Part shown: piece after piece, positions 44,510 to 56,459 of the stretch
Numbering within the stretch: the first letter of the stretch is position 1
How the letters are laid out: every line of letters starts with the position of its first letter
The notes under the pieces: model-generated
Seen by the model: the letters and a program-made list of their open reading frames with translations, nothing else
What the model was told of the DNA's origin: nothing
The model's database searches: none
Source of the DNA: Hemileia vastatrix
Lineage: Eukaryota > Basidiomycota > Pucciniomycetes > Pucciniales > Zaghouaniaceae
DNA: 64,000 nucleotides
Assembly: GCA_030280995.1 (NCBI GenBank)
Contig: JASXTE010000015.1
Span: 21,596,501 to 21,660,500, forward strand
Direction: 5' to 3'
Translations under genes and position numbers: made by a program

Positions 44510-45765
44510 TATTGGTGAGTTGTCTAGAAGGAATAGGAAAAAGGAAGATAAATGAAGATATAGAATAGGAAGATTTATTTTTTGGTAGTAATTAAAGAGT
44601 AGGTGTTTATTTGATTTATAGAGAGTAATACAACAATATCTTATGAGTAATGACACTGTATTGGATTTAATTGATATTTAATAATTTTGTAAGTTAGTTC
44701 ACAATGCGCGGCAATCAATTATTATTATTAATAAACTTACAGAAACCTTGGACTTTATTAAGATTTATATTAGAGTTATAAGACTAATAGTAATAGTAAT
44801 AAGTTGTGTAATATTTAAAAAATATAATAAAATATGAGTATAATAAGTGATAGAGAAAAGAGAGAAATTACAAGACCTTTTATAGGCAAGGATACATTAT
44901 GAGACTCTTCCAATGTATATACAACAATAATAGTATGTGAAACAAAAGATCAAAAGAAATTAATTAAAACATCCATATTGAGGAAAAAATGAAACAACAA
45001 TTGAATCTGTGAAAAAATTAATAACTCTTCTGTATCAAAACCCCAAACAAGTAATGAATGACTAAATAAGTATGAGGCCATGTGAATTTTGAGAAAAATA
45101 TCCTAAATAAGTAGTATACTAAGATGTAAAGGTTTTAATATAAAACAACTAGAATTATTTTCATGCAAAACTTATGTAATTAATTTAGCTCGATTATAAA
45201 GAGAAATTAATAAATTGTTTTATTTAATTTCTGTAATTAATTAAATTGAAACCAATACTTAATTTAATTGTAACTTATTTAAAGTGAGAATTTAATATTT
45301 AATATATTAAATATGTATTTTAAATTAATTACTAATTCTATTGAAAAAATTAAGGGTCAAAAAAGTGCCCAATATTTGTGGATAATATTGAATGATAAGT
45401 TGTATTTTAACATCTAAGTTATATAAAATTAATTGTGATCCCATTAAATGCTAAATTTAATTAAGCTTATAATGTTAAAATTAATTCAATCATTTTTTTA
45501 GAAATATTAAATAAATAGAAGTGCGCCATATCTTAACAGAATATAATATTTGTTTATGTAATAAAAAGTATTTTAATAATAAAATTAAATATAATAATTA
45601 TTTTATTTATTCATAAAATATTTATAAATTTTATATATTTATAAAATATTTATAATTCTATTATTTAATAAAATAATATATTGTAATTAGATAGTGTTAT
45701 TCCCTTATATGGTTTCAGTAATTTATTATAAAAATTATTGAGCTCCTGAGATAACCTGGCTGACA
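44510..45765 (-). repeat. Element D 3' LTR (1256 bp)
   Basis: On the minus strand it starts TGTCAGCCAGGTTATC after the purine tract and ends in GACAACTCACCAATA. Direct repeat of 52831-54086. Shares the block CACTTTTTTGACCCTTAAT with the element C LTR. Confidence 0.9.
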
Positions 45766-47086
45766 CTCCCTCACTCTAAAAAAAACAATAAAAAAAATGC
45801 TCAGATTTTTTCTTTTTGTACTTCTTTAACAGAGTAGGAAGATTTCAAATTTCTTTTCCAGGTATCCATGCATCATGTTCAGATGACTTGTTTTTTTATC
45901 TCAATAAATATTCAATACCTCTTTCAGAAGTGATAATTCTATCATTAAAAATTTTATCAATTTCTGCGGTTTCTGTGACTTCCTGAGGGTTTTTCTTAGG
46001 TCTTCCCCTTCTTTTAGGAAGTAAGTCACTGTTGGAAGTATAAGGTTTAAGCAAGGAAATGGGGAAAACAGGATTTTCCCTATTATAAGGAGAATACAAT
46101 ACAACTTCTACAGCATTATCTACAACCATTCTTTTAACGAAAAATGGTCCCAAAAAAGGATCTTTTAATTTGTTATTGCCTTGTAAATTGAAATGGACAG
46201 TAGATATCAACACTTCATCACCCTTGTTAAATTTGCATTCTTTATGGGATTTATCCCATCTTTTCTTTTCATATTCAAATGCTTTATTAATACAGCTTCG
46301 AGAATGATTTCTGCATAGCTGTTGCATTTGCATAAAAGATTTTACACCAGGGTGTAGTTCCAACTTAGGTAATTTTTTATTGAGAATCTGAGCAGGAGTA
46401 TTTGAGACATAACCTAACCAAAGCTCAAAAGGCTTTTTCTCAGTGACAGAATGATAAGTGCTATTATATGAAAATTTAAGACCAGGAAATAGAGTGACCC
46501 AGTCATGAGTAAATCTGTCATTGATTTTATATTCTAATCCAAAGGCACAATAACTTCTTATCATATCTTCCAGAGTCTGAATCATTCTGTCAGCTAGACC
46601 ATCAGTCAGAGGATGGTGAGCTGTAGACAACTTCAACTCACAGCCACAAATATCCATCAAAGAGGTCCAAAACTCAGATGTAAATTTTGGATCTCTATCA
46701 GAGATAATGGCTTTTGGAAATCCAACAATATTAAACATGTAAGACCACTGTAAGAAAGCTAATTCTTTGGTGGATACATCTTTGTGGGTTGGAATAAATT
46801 TGCACATTTTTGAGAATCTATCTACTATTACTCAACAAGAGCTATAGTTATTTTTACCTGCTACAGGAAGACCAATGACAAAATCCATATTAATGATTTG
46901 CCAAGGAGAATAAGGTGCTTCAATATTTTGTAAAAATCCTGCTCTCTTACCTGTCAGTCTCTTAGATTTTTGACAAGAATTACAAGATTCAACATACAAT
47001 TTAGTGTCTTCAGACATATTAGCCCACCAAGCAGTATTTTTGATTCTAATCAATGTTTTTTCAAGATAAAAATGACCAGCTAATAT
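45766..47086 (-). pseudogene. Element D integrase and C-terminal tail
   Basis: Reads WANMSEDTKLYVESCNSCQK (zinc finger end), then INMDFVIGLPVAGK, a stop near 46832, then MCKFIPTHKDVSTKELAFLQ, ISDRDPKFTSEFWTSLMDIC and TAHHPLTDGLADRMIQTLED, the complete DDE core. The module GNNKLKDPFLGPFFVKRMV is uninterrupted, which shows where the MITE entered element C. The chromodomain-like tail (DRIITSERGIEYLLR) ends in a stop at about 45896, followed by further stops. The purine tract lies at about 45766-45778. Confidence 0.85.
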
Positions 47087-49450
47087 TTAATCATGACAAA
47101 GTTTGAGGATAGTTTCTTTCATAGAAGTAGAAATTACAATTAAATTAGTTAGCTTTCTTCTAAAATATATATAACCATCTTCAATAGAAAACTTTCCTTT
47201 AACCAAAGGATTTTGATACTTTGAAGGAAGAGTTTTAATCAATGCTTGGATTGAAGCATTCTTAGGATCATTTAAGATAGTAACTAATTTATTTAAATCA
47301 CAATCTTCATCATATGAATCTAGAGTCAATTGTAATAATTCTTCTTCCTTATCAACTATAAATATACCATGGATATGAACAGTATCATCTTCAGGTACAT
47401 AAGCAGGATTGGAGTCATTATTTGGAAGAGGCAATCTTGACAGAATATCAACATTGGAGTGAACATTTCCAGCCCTATCGATAATTTTCATTCTTCCTCT
47501 GTATTCTTGAACAGCAAGTTGCCACCTGAACATATGTCTATAAGGTGTTTTCAGGTTTAAAAGGGACTTTACAGCACTACAGTCAGTTACCAATTCAAAC
47601 TTTTGGTCTTCTAGGTAGTAATGAAGCTTCTCAAGATCCCAAACAACTGCTAAGCACTCTAATTGAGTGGGACCATATTTCAATTCACTATTTCTCAAGG
47701 TTCTTGAAATATAACAAATTACAACCTCTGAGGATTTATCATTAATAATTAGTTTTTGGTTAAGGGCAGCACCCAGACCAACAATGCTAGCATCTGTATA
47801 CATGAAATAAGGTTTAAAAATATCTGGAAGAGCCAAGATAGGGGCTGTCATTAAACAAAATTTTAATGCATCAAAAGCCTTTTGACAGTCATTATTCCAG
47901 ATGAATGAAACATCTTTCCTAGTTAGCTTGGTAAGAGGCAAGGCTATGACTTGATAATTTTTAATATATTGTCTATAATAGTCACACATACCAAAAAACT
48001 TTGGATTTCTCTTACAGAAGTTGGTGCCTTCACATTTTGTATTTTAGCAGCTTTGTTGTGGTCTACACAAACTTTTAGGCCTGAAACAACATGGCCAAGG
48101 ACTTTCAAATATAGAAAGCCAAATTTACACTTTTTCAATGACAAGGTCATATTGATTTCATACATTTTTTGAAAAACTCTATTTAAGTGATTTATATGCT
48201 CATCAAAAGTTTTAGAAATAACTATAATATCATCAATATAAACCATGAGCCATCCCTCAATTATTTCCTGATGGAAAGTGTTATCCATGACTTTTTGAAA
48301 AACTGAAGGTGCATTTTTAGGGCCAAATGGAATTCTAACATACTTATAAATTCCCATATGAGTAGCAATAAGTAAAAAATTCTGAGAATCTTTCTCAACT
48401 GGAACTTGATGATACCCTTTATTACCATACAGACAACTAATAAATTTTGCACCTTGCAAAGTAGCATGTATTGAGTTAATTCTGGGTAAAGGATAAATAT
48501 CATCAACAGTATAAGTGTTTAATGCCCTTTAATCACCACATAATCTAGCCTTTTCCTTCTCATAAGAAATTTAGTCTGGGGAAATGACACAACATTTGGG
48601 GGTGACATTCACTTTCTCAATGATATTCATTTTTAATAAAGTGGCAATATTATCTTCAATATCCTTTCTTTTTGTTGGAGAAGCAGGATATGGTTTTTTC
48701 TTAAGACTAGAAGGGATATCACTCAAGTTACAGGATAAGGTAATTTTCATTTCTTCCTTAACACTTCCTAAGACATGAGAACCATGAGCGAAAGCCATTG
48801 GGAAAGATGTAATTGAGGCAATTATAGAATAATTTTGTTCACTAGTTAACTGATCATCAAAAGAAGCAGTATTTATTTCATTCAATAAATTATCTACTTC
48901 CATTGTTGGTCTGCCTTTACACTGGACCAATGAGTTACAAGACTTTTACAGTTGCGCAGAAGGCTTTCTAGGGGAGGAAATTTTCTATTTTCTTTTGCCA
49001 TTTAATCCCAAGGTGAAGAAATTATTAGCTGGGTCCAATTTTACACCAAAAATGGTTAAAATATCATTACCCATAATAAACCAATTGCTTAAATTCTCAT
49101 TTTTCATGACAACAAATTCACAAATAGCTCTGACAAAACCATAATTATATTTGATGAATACAGAGGTTTTGTATTTGCCAATAGGACACAAGGTAGAACC
49201 ATACCATCTCCATTTTTCAGAAGCTATAGGTAATAATTTACTCAAATAATCTTTATCTACTGAAGCTAGAGCTTTCTCAGACACTACACCTCCTCCAGAA
49301 CCAGAGTCAAGAACTACCTCAACATTTTTACCATTAATGATAACAGGTGCCTTCAAAAGGGATATGGCTATAGAATTATTAGTATTATCCTTGATTTTTT
49401 CAGCATTTTCTACTGAAGATAAATTCAATACACATTCTTCATATATATTA
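47087..49450 (-). pseudogene. Element D protease, RT and RNase H
   Basis: Protease VVLDSGSGGGVVSEKALASV at about 49250-49310; RT CLYGNKGYHQVPVEKDSQN, VRIPFGPKNAPSVFQKVMDN and the active-site box MVYIDDIIVISKTF at about 48200-48245; RNase H MYTDASIVGLGAALNQKLI, LECLAVVWDLEKLHYYLEDQ and tail AGNVHSNVDILSRLPLPNN. Frames change near 47950-47990 and 48530-48580 and several stops occur. The catalytic box is kept although the gene is broken. Confidence 0.88.
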
Positions 49451-49648
49451 GGGGGTATCAATGTTAGAAATATACCATTTTAAAATACCTCTTTTTTCTA
49501 CCAAATCATTAATTACTATTTCCTTATATATGTAATATCTATCCCCCAAAACACCTTTATATGTATTTATTAAACTCAAGTTTGTTACTTTATTTTTGTG
49601 CTTCAATTTAAATTTTAGATATATTCAGTTTTTTAACATTTATACCCC
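49451..49648 (-). mobile_element. Small MITE (198 bp) flanked by TTA
   Basis: Inverted ends GGGGGTATCAATGTTAGAAA and GGGGTATAAATGTTAAAAA; duplication TTA on both sides (49448-49450, 49649-49651). It splits a reading frame that is continuous in element C (HYVDN to EECVLDLSS). TTA duplications and G-run ends suit a PIF/Harbinger-derived MITE. Its ends are not the same as those of the large Harbinger-like element beyond the G run. Confidence 0.82.
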
Positions 49649-51499
49649 TTATTATCTAAATAATGGACATCCTGTTCCAACATTAAAACATCTTTAACAG
49701 ATTCATTTTCATAGGAGATATTAATTTCACAGTCACTTGAAGAATTATTGATATCAATTTCAGCCCCATCAGTGTCTTCATTTTGTTTAACAAGATGAAT
49801 TTTCTTGTCACAAACATGACCCTTTTGCCATGATTTGTTACATTTATAACAAGTTTTTGTTGCATATTTTTTAAGTGCAACTGGGGCAGAGGGTTTGCCA
49901 GATTTTTATGGGGGCTTTGTAGAGGGTTTATTTTTATCATGATAAGATTTTCCAAGGTAATTCTTTGGTTCATGTCTATGGTTGAGAAGTACCTCATTAC
50001 AGATATTAATGAAAGAAGAATGTTCCCTCACATGCTCAGTTCTAGCTACAATTAAATCTCTAAGAGAATTTGGTAATTTATACAAGATTTTATCTCTCCA
50101 AATATCATAATCCATCTTTGGATCAATTGCTCTCAAGATTTTTTTTACTTTCATAAGAAAAACAATGGGTTTTTCAACAGAGGAGGATACATATCTAGTA
50201 TTCTCATACAGTCTTTGCTAAGCCAACCTAAATTTTGAACCACCAAACTTATTCTCAATCAAGGATTTCCAATCATTCCATGTATAGTGATTGTTATATA
50301 ATAGAAAAGATTCATACCACATCAAAGCTACATTGGAAAATAAAGAAATTAGCTAAGAAAAAATTTCCTTATCAGGTAGTTTATAAGATATCTTTAAATT
50401 ATCAATTCTTTGGATAAAGTGTTGCCAATCAGATGAAGAATCACCATCAAAGGTAGGATATTGGTCCAATTTAGGCCAGTTTTTCTGACTACTGGGATGG
50501 TCTATTCCTTGGTTTGAATTATTTATCATTAATAATTCTTGAAGTTTAGCCAGGTGTTCAGAAATTTCATTATATATAGAAACAGCTGGTACATGACCAT
50601 CACAAGATTTCTTGCTAGTAGCAAAAGATTTTACAGACTCATTTTCAGTTAGTTTAATGGCTGAAACATGGGGAAGAAAAGAAATGCTTTGTTCAGGCCC
50701 TTTTACTTTATTCTTATGCAATTTATTGGCAGCATATTCATGTACACCATAATGATTGGTAGTTAAAGCTGAATATTTTTCCTGTAGGTCAGAGACAGAA
50801 TTTCTTATTCTTGGAATTTGAGACATCTGGTCATTTGTTTTGTAAGGGATAAAACATTTCTGTCCTTAAAAACTGTGTATTTGGTACTCAGTTCTTGTAA
50901 ATCATTTTTTAGCTTTTTCAACTCATTGTGTAGAGACTTAATTTCATTTTTCAATGAATAATTCTTCTCAATAAGGGGTTTTAAATCACTCAAAGTTTTA
51001 TGCAGATGAATATTTTTATCTGAGATAGCTCTATTATCACTTCTTATTTTTTTTGTTGGCTAAGAATAATATTCAAAGTTTCTTTGATTTTAAAATAAGC
51101 TGTATCTTTCACAGAATAGATAACTTTACAATGTAAGTGTATATTATTCAATCTATCACTCTCATGTATTAATACATCTCTTATACTTTTGTATATTACA
51201 ACATTAAAATTGAGTGTATCTTTCAATATATCCTCAGAGGTTTTCTCAAGCAAGGTATAAACCTCAGGTGAAACAGAATCATTCTTAATTGCAAGAGAAG
51301 GATTAATTAAAGAAGTAGAGGTTAAATGTAAAGGTTCATCAAATGATAATTTACTAATTACATCATTAGGGCTACTTATTAAAGGAAGTTGTCTCTTTAA
51401 GGGTTTAACTTTTCTTTTACCATTATCCACAATATTACCTATGGGAGAAGATTTGTTATTATACATACCAACATGTTTATCAAACAGATTACTTACCAT
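49649..51499 (-). pseudogene. Element D gag
   Basis: ATG 51499 (MVSNLFDKHVG) overlaps the ORF0 stop as ATGGTAA. The coiled-coil region follows (KPLIEKNYSLKNEIKSLHNE), then NWPKLDQYPTFDGDSSSDWQ, then ILRAIDPKMDYDIWRDKILY and LPNSLRDLIVARTEHVREHS. The zinc knuckle is near 49805-49860 with a Gln in place of His. Frameshifts near 51044, 50815, 50350 and 49990. Confidence 0.85.
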
Positions 51500-52135
51500 G
51501 GTAAGGGAGTAAATTTCCCCTGTGCCTTCTTTCTTCTGCCTCCCTTATAAGGATGATCCTGAGAAGGTTTATGGTAGGTTTGTATCCTGGATGGGCCAGG
51601 GTGTTGAGCTACTGGCTGCTGAACATTCTGTTGATAATGGGTCATCAGGTAATCCCATTTCCACTATTCCACTTGTAGAGTGTTTTGATTTTGAGTGAAA
51701 GAGATGTGTGCCTGATGGGGCTGAGGCTGAGAGGTTTGGAAAGGAGGAGGTTGAACCTTTTTTTGATTTAAGAGCCCCTGCATCTGTTTCCAGAGTGTGT
51801 CTACCCTTTCCTTGTACTTCATTCTTTCTGATTTCAGTTCTTTTATATGGCTGGAAAGATTGTTTATTTGTTATGTCAGAGGGATCTTTTTTATTTTTAT
51901 ACCCTTTAGAGGATTTTCCTGTTTGATCTGAGGCTTTACTTCTTTCAGAGTGGTTTGGTGAGGGGGGTTTGCCACTTCTCCTGACATTTGTATGTCCTGA
52001 AGGGTATGAATATTTTTTGTTAACTGAAGAATTCTTGAGAGTTAATTTTGAAGAACCTACAGATTCGTTATCTATATCCACATAAATTTCATCCACATGA
52101 AGGCTATCCATGCTGTTTGCCAAACTACTTGACAT
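51493..52135 (-). pseudogene. Element D ORF0 (spliced), two stops
   Basis: Exon 1 (52135-52061) encodes MSSSLANSMDSLHVDEIYVD and ends DNES; the candidate intron 51997-52060 joins it to DIQMSGEVANPPHQ. Exon 2 contains INNLSSHIKELKSERMKYKE, a Pro/Gln-rich part, WKWDYLMTHYQQN and a basic end before PLPW and TAA. Two stops (TAA before QINNL, TAG before WKWD) both look like C-to-T changes of glutamine codons. The residues shared with element C in this frame are extensive, which supports real past coding. Confidence 0.62.
51997..52060 (-). other. Candidate 64-nt intron of element D
   Basis: Minus strand: GTAGGT donor (weak), GTTAAC branch-like site, CCCTTCAG acceptor; same length and place as in element C. 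Confidence 0.55.
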
Positions 52136-52830
52136 GGACCTATGATTAAAAATTCAAATTTATTTAATTATTCAAATTTTTATTTCAAAAAAATTATTTC
52201 TTGAAAAATTTAAATTCAAAAAAAAAATTAAGTTAAATAATTAACAATAAACAAAATGTAATACAAAAATTTGTAATTACAATTGATATTTATTAAGAAT
52301 TTCAATTATTATTAAGGGACCAAACCAAAAAAAGTTCTTAATAAGTCAACCCAAATAATAAATACCAAAAAAAAAATATCTTGGTAATTTTGGGACTAAG
52401 TACTCAGTATTATTATGGTCAACCAATTCAAATCAAAAATAAAATTTCAATAATTAAATTAATAAATTATTTAAAATATTTTGTAATGATCTTCTAGGAC
52501 TAAGAGTTATAAATCTATTATGGTCAACTAGGAAAAAAAATAAAAAATTTGAACACTTACACTCAGTGAATCAGCAGTTAAGCCACAATCACTGTTATTG
52601 CAATAAAAATTTAATAATATAAGTGAGAGGTGCAAAGGTTAACTTACTATAGTGATCAAGAAATCACTTCAAAATTATATATTTTTTAATATATTATAAA
52701 CCTAACAGTTTGAACCCAAGTTCAAAACATGGTCGGGGCAAAATTTTGCTTTTTTGCTTAGGTGGTCTGTGTGCAGTGTTGTTCATTGCAAAAGGGTGTA
52801 TTGTCATTGTCGTTTGGGAAGGCCCCCAAT
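52136..52830 (-). other. Element D leader between primer site and ORF0
   Basis: About 700 bp of AT-rich untranslated leader, matching in layout the 700-bp leader of element C (34343-35053). Nothing else seen. Confidence 0.6.
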
Positions 52831-54086
52831 TATTGGTGAGTCTTCCAGAAGGAATAGGAAAAAGGTAGATAAATGAAGATATAGAATAGGAAGATTTATT
52901 TGTAGGTAGTAATTGAAGAGTAGGTGTTAATTTGATTTATAGAGAGTAATACAACAATATCTTATGAGTAATGACACTTTATTGGATTTAATTGATATTT
53001 AATAATTTTGTAAGTTAGTTCACAATGCGCGGCAATCAATTATTATTATTAATAAACTTATAGCAACCTTGGACTTTATTAGGATTTATATTAGAGTAAT
53101 AAGACTAATAATAATAGTAATAAGTTGTGTAATATTTAAAAAATATAATAAAATATGAGTATAATAGGTGATAGAGAAAAGAGAGAAATTACAAGACCTT
53201 TTATAGGCAAGGATACATTATGAGACTCTTCCAATGTATATACAACAATAATAGTATGTGAAACAAAAGATCAAAAGAAATTAATTAAAACATCCATATT
53301 GAGGAAAAAATGAAACAACAATTGAATCTGTGAAAAAATTAATAACTCTTCTGTATCAAAACCCCAAACAAGTAATGAATGACTAAATAAGTATGAGGCC
53401 ATGTGAATTTTGAGAAAAATATCCTAAATAAGTAGTATACTAAGATGTAAAGGTTTTAATATTAAACAACTAGAATTATTTTCACGCAAAACTTATGTAA
53501 TTAATTTAGTTCGATTATAAAGAGAAATTAACTAATTGTTTTATATAATTTCTGTAATTAATTAAATTGAAACCAATACTTAATTTAATTGTAACTTATT
53601 TAAAATGAGAATTTAATATTTAATATATTAAATATTTATTTTAAATTAATTACTAATTCTATTGAAAAAATTAAGGGTCAAAAAAGTGCCAAATATTTGT
53701 GGATAATATTGAATGATAAGTTGTATTTTAACATCTAAGTTATATAAAATTAATTGTGATCCCATTATAAGTTAAATATAATTAAGCTTATAATGTTATA
53801 ATTAATTTAATCATTTTTTTAGAAATATTAAATACATAGAAGTGCACCATGTCTTTACAGAATATAATATTTGTTTATGTTATAAAACTTATTTTAATAA
53901 TAAAATTAAATATAATAATTATTTTATTTATTCATAAAATATTCATAAATTTTATTTATTCATAAAATATTTATAATTCTATTATTTAATAAAATAATTT
54001 ATTGTAATTACATAGTGTTATTCCCTTATATGGTTTCAGTAATTTATTATATAAATTATTGAGCTCCTGAGATAGCCTGGCTGAAA
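52831..54086 (-). repeat. Element D 5' LTR (1256 bp)
   Basis: Direct repeat of 44510-45765. Its outer end has lost the TG (now TTCAGCC), and the AATAG duplication follows at 54087-54091. Confidence 0.9.
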
Positions 54087-54125
54087 AATAGTGTTGTCCA
54101 AGTGCAATAACGTATTATTATATTT

Positions 54126-54162
54126 CCATGCGATATGGGGGGCGGACTTGCTAGTAAGTCCC
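54126..54162. repeat. Fragment of the CACTA-like MITE
   Basis: CCATGCGATATGGGGGGCGG and then ACTTGCTAGTAAGTCC match the end of the 261-bp MITE including its 18-bp palindrome (one change). The fragment stops where the element E LTR begins, so E probably inserted into a MITE copy. Confidence 0.7.
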
Positions 54163-55700
54163 TGTCAGCCTGTATATACCCAGGACTGAGTAAAAAGTGC
54201 TTATCAGTTATGTTAAACACATGAACTATACATGGGAACAATAAATAAGAGTACACAAACAGTATACATAAGTAAAATTATGATAATACACAAAAAATGC
54301 CATTATAACACCTTATATACATGCATATATCCACATTTTATAGGTCTTATGTACTTAATATTAATTTGGAATATGTTAGGGTAATCTTAAGAACCTTAAG
54401 TATAAGGCTACATAATTTTTAAGTACACTTAAAGCTGTTATATTCATTGTTTTATGCAAAAAACAAGAAATGCGCTTTATTTCACTTAAAAGTTGACTAT
54501 ATGCGCTATAAAATTGAGAATATCAAAAATGTGCTTTGACAGATCAATTGGTCTAATTTAGGACTATTGATTTGGCTATTTAAATGCATAAAAATAACAC
54601 TTTTAAAATTTGGTGTTTTTTATGCCAGAAATGGCTTCTGTGTACTGGCCACATACTGCCTGCTTTTTTCCCATGTGAATAGCTTTATTATTAGCAAAGT
54701 TAGCTTTTTCACACTATAATTACCCCACATTCTACGCCCACTGTGGGGAAACACACTAAAATAGGCAACAGGCGCTTATTTAGTGTCCTAGCTTAATTAA
54801 TAGTGCATTGACCTTGTTTATATGCACTAATTTCATTAATAACCTCATTCTTGGCATCTTATTTCATCACCACGCTTGAAATTCGCCTAATTTTAGTCAA
54901 GGATTTACCCGTGCAAGTGCCTGCCAAGGACTGCATGTAGTTACCCCACATCTCACGCTCTGTTTAAAGTTTTTTTTGGTGGTTTCTCAGTCAGTTTTGG
55001 TTATTTTTGGATGGGAATTTCACCTAGTATAATGTCAGGATTAGCCCCTCCATTTCTACAGTAAATCCCCCTTATTCTTAAGCTGTTATTAATCTTAAAA
55101 AGTCTCCTTTCAGTCTTTTATATTATTATTTCTTACGCATATACTCTCTTTTTGTCTTTTCCTTTAATTTTGATGGATTTCCCTTATTATTACAGGATTT
55201 TGGCGGTTGTTACTTGTCTAATTATGTCATGGATCACTAGGGATGTTGATGGGCAGGTCTATTAGTGGATTTGAGGCGTCTTTTACTGTGTATTGGATGG
55301 TATATTTAGGGATTTATTGGGGAACTCAGTTTGTATAAAAGGAGGAGGTTTTTGGGTCTTCTTTCTACATTCTTTATCAATTCAATTTATCCAATATAAC
55401 CAAACAAATTACAATACAACTCAATTAGTACTTTTATAAGACTTATGAATAGTATCTGAAATTATTGAATCTATTTTTCTACCAACTAAAGAGATTGTAA
55501 GCCACATATAAGAATAGTGAGAATAATATTACTGAAACCTTTATTCTGAATTATATTTTACTATTTGTTAGATTTATACTACAGTATTCATATAGGACCA
55601 TTTAAATCTTCTAGACAAAGACTTTTCAAGCTAGTTCACATACATTTAGTTGATCTTAGCCTGAAAGTAATATTTATTAAATATTTAGAAGGAATCTTAC
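54163..55700 (+). repeat. Element E 5' LTR (right end approximate)
   Basis: Starts TGTCAGCCTGTATATACC. Homologous over more than 1 kb to 30632-32130. TATAAAAG at 55334-55341. The right end cannot be fixed because no 3' LTR is in the window and no clear primer site is visible; homology with the other copy fades near 55680-55700. Confidence 0.7.
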
Positions 55701-55921
55701 TGATAGTTGTTTTCTTTTAAATATAAAAACATGGCTACATATTGTAGACCAGTTATATAAAGTGACCACATAAAAGCATATTTGAATTTTGGCACTTATA
55801 AATTCACTTAATACCAATAAGTAAGCAATAAAATTTTCTTCAGTGGTATTAATAAATACTGATAAAACTCACTTTGAAGTTTTCATATCTAAACTTTAAA
55901 TTCTTTAAATTCCACGTAAAT

Positions 55922-56459
55922 ATGTGTGATAACAATGACATTGTAAGTAATAAGGCAAAAACTTATAGCTTAAGACCTAGAGCTGAGAAAACTGGTACAG
56001 GAAATTCAAATGGAGGGCCAGGATTCCCCCATAAACACCATCACTCCACCAATGTCTCTGGAGGAAAGGGAAAAACTTTTAAAACAGGTATCAATAAAGA
56101 AAACAAAAAATACCTTACAAGAGCAAATTCACTCCCTCTCCACTCTACTGAACACCTTGACAATAAGGGTAAACAATATAGTGGACCAGATAAACAATCT
56201 GGAGAAAAGAGAAGCTCAGGGTTTCATAGATGTCAATCAAGCTCTAGTAGAAATAAAGGCTCAACCACCAACAGTGGCACCCAACAGTTCCATAGTAACA
56301 TCTCCAGCCCAAGAGGAGGATCAAAAAATTACAGTAAGCAAATGGAAGTGGAATTGGTATGCCCAAAACTACAACAACCCTCAACAACAGGGCTCCAGCA
56401 GTCACCCTTACAGGGGAAAGCCAAGGAGAGGCAGGGGTAATGGAATAAGACCATGGTAA
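55922..56459 (+). CDS. Element E ORF0: spliced small coiled-coil, proline-rich protein (intact)
   Basis: Exon 1 (55922-55942, MCDNNDI), candidate intron 55943-56000 (GTAAGT to TACAG, 58 nt), exon 2 56001-56459; together 159 codons without a stop. Exon 2 starts EIQMEGQDSP and has a predicted coiled coil (TLQEQIHSLSTLLNTLTIRV, NNIVDQINNLEKREAQ), the motif SKWKWNWYAQNYNN shared with C and D, and a basic Arg/Gly-rich end (RGKPRRGRG) before RPW and TAA. The stop overlaps the gag ATG. This is the only uninterrupted ORF0 in the window. The basic tail suggests nucleic-acid binding; function is unknown. Confidence 0.65.
55943..56000 (+). other. Candidate 58-nt intron of element E
   Basis: GTAAGT donor and GGTACAG acceptor, with GCTTAAG as a weaker branch-like site. 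Unspliced, the first frame runs to a stop near 56440; spliced, it opens ORF0. Confidence 0.6.

Larger units (their letters stand above)
44510..54086 (-). mobile_element. Element D: complete chromovirus-type Gypsy retrotransposon (9.6 kb), decayed
   Basis: LTRs 44510-45765 and 52831-54086, both 1256 bp, minus orientation. Target duplication AATAG (44505-44509 and 54087-54091). The order on the minus strand is 5' LTR, primer site (TTGGGGGCCTTCCC), ORF0, gag, protease, RT, RNase H, integrase, purine tract, 3' LTR. Coding parts are clearly related to element C but more damaged, and a 198-bp MITE sits in the protease upstream region. The LTR terminal bases (TATTGG... and TTCAGCC) deviate from TG...CA, showing decay. 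Confidence 0.9.
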
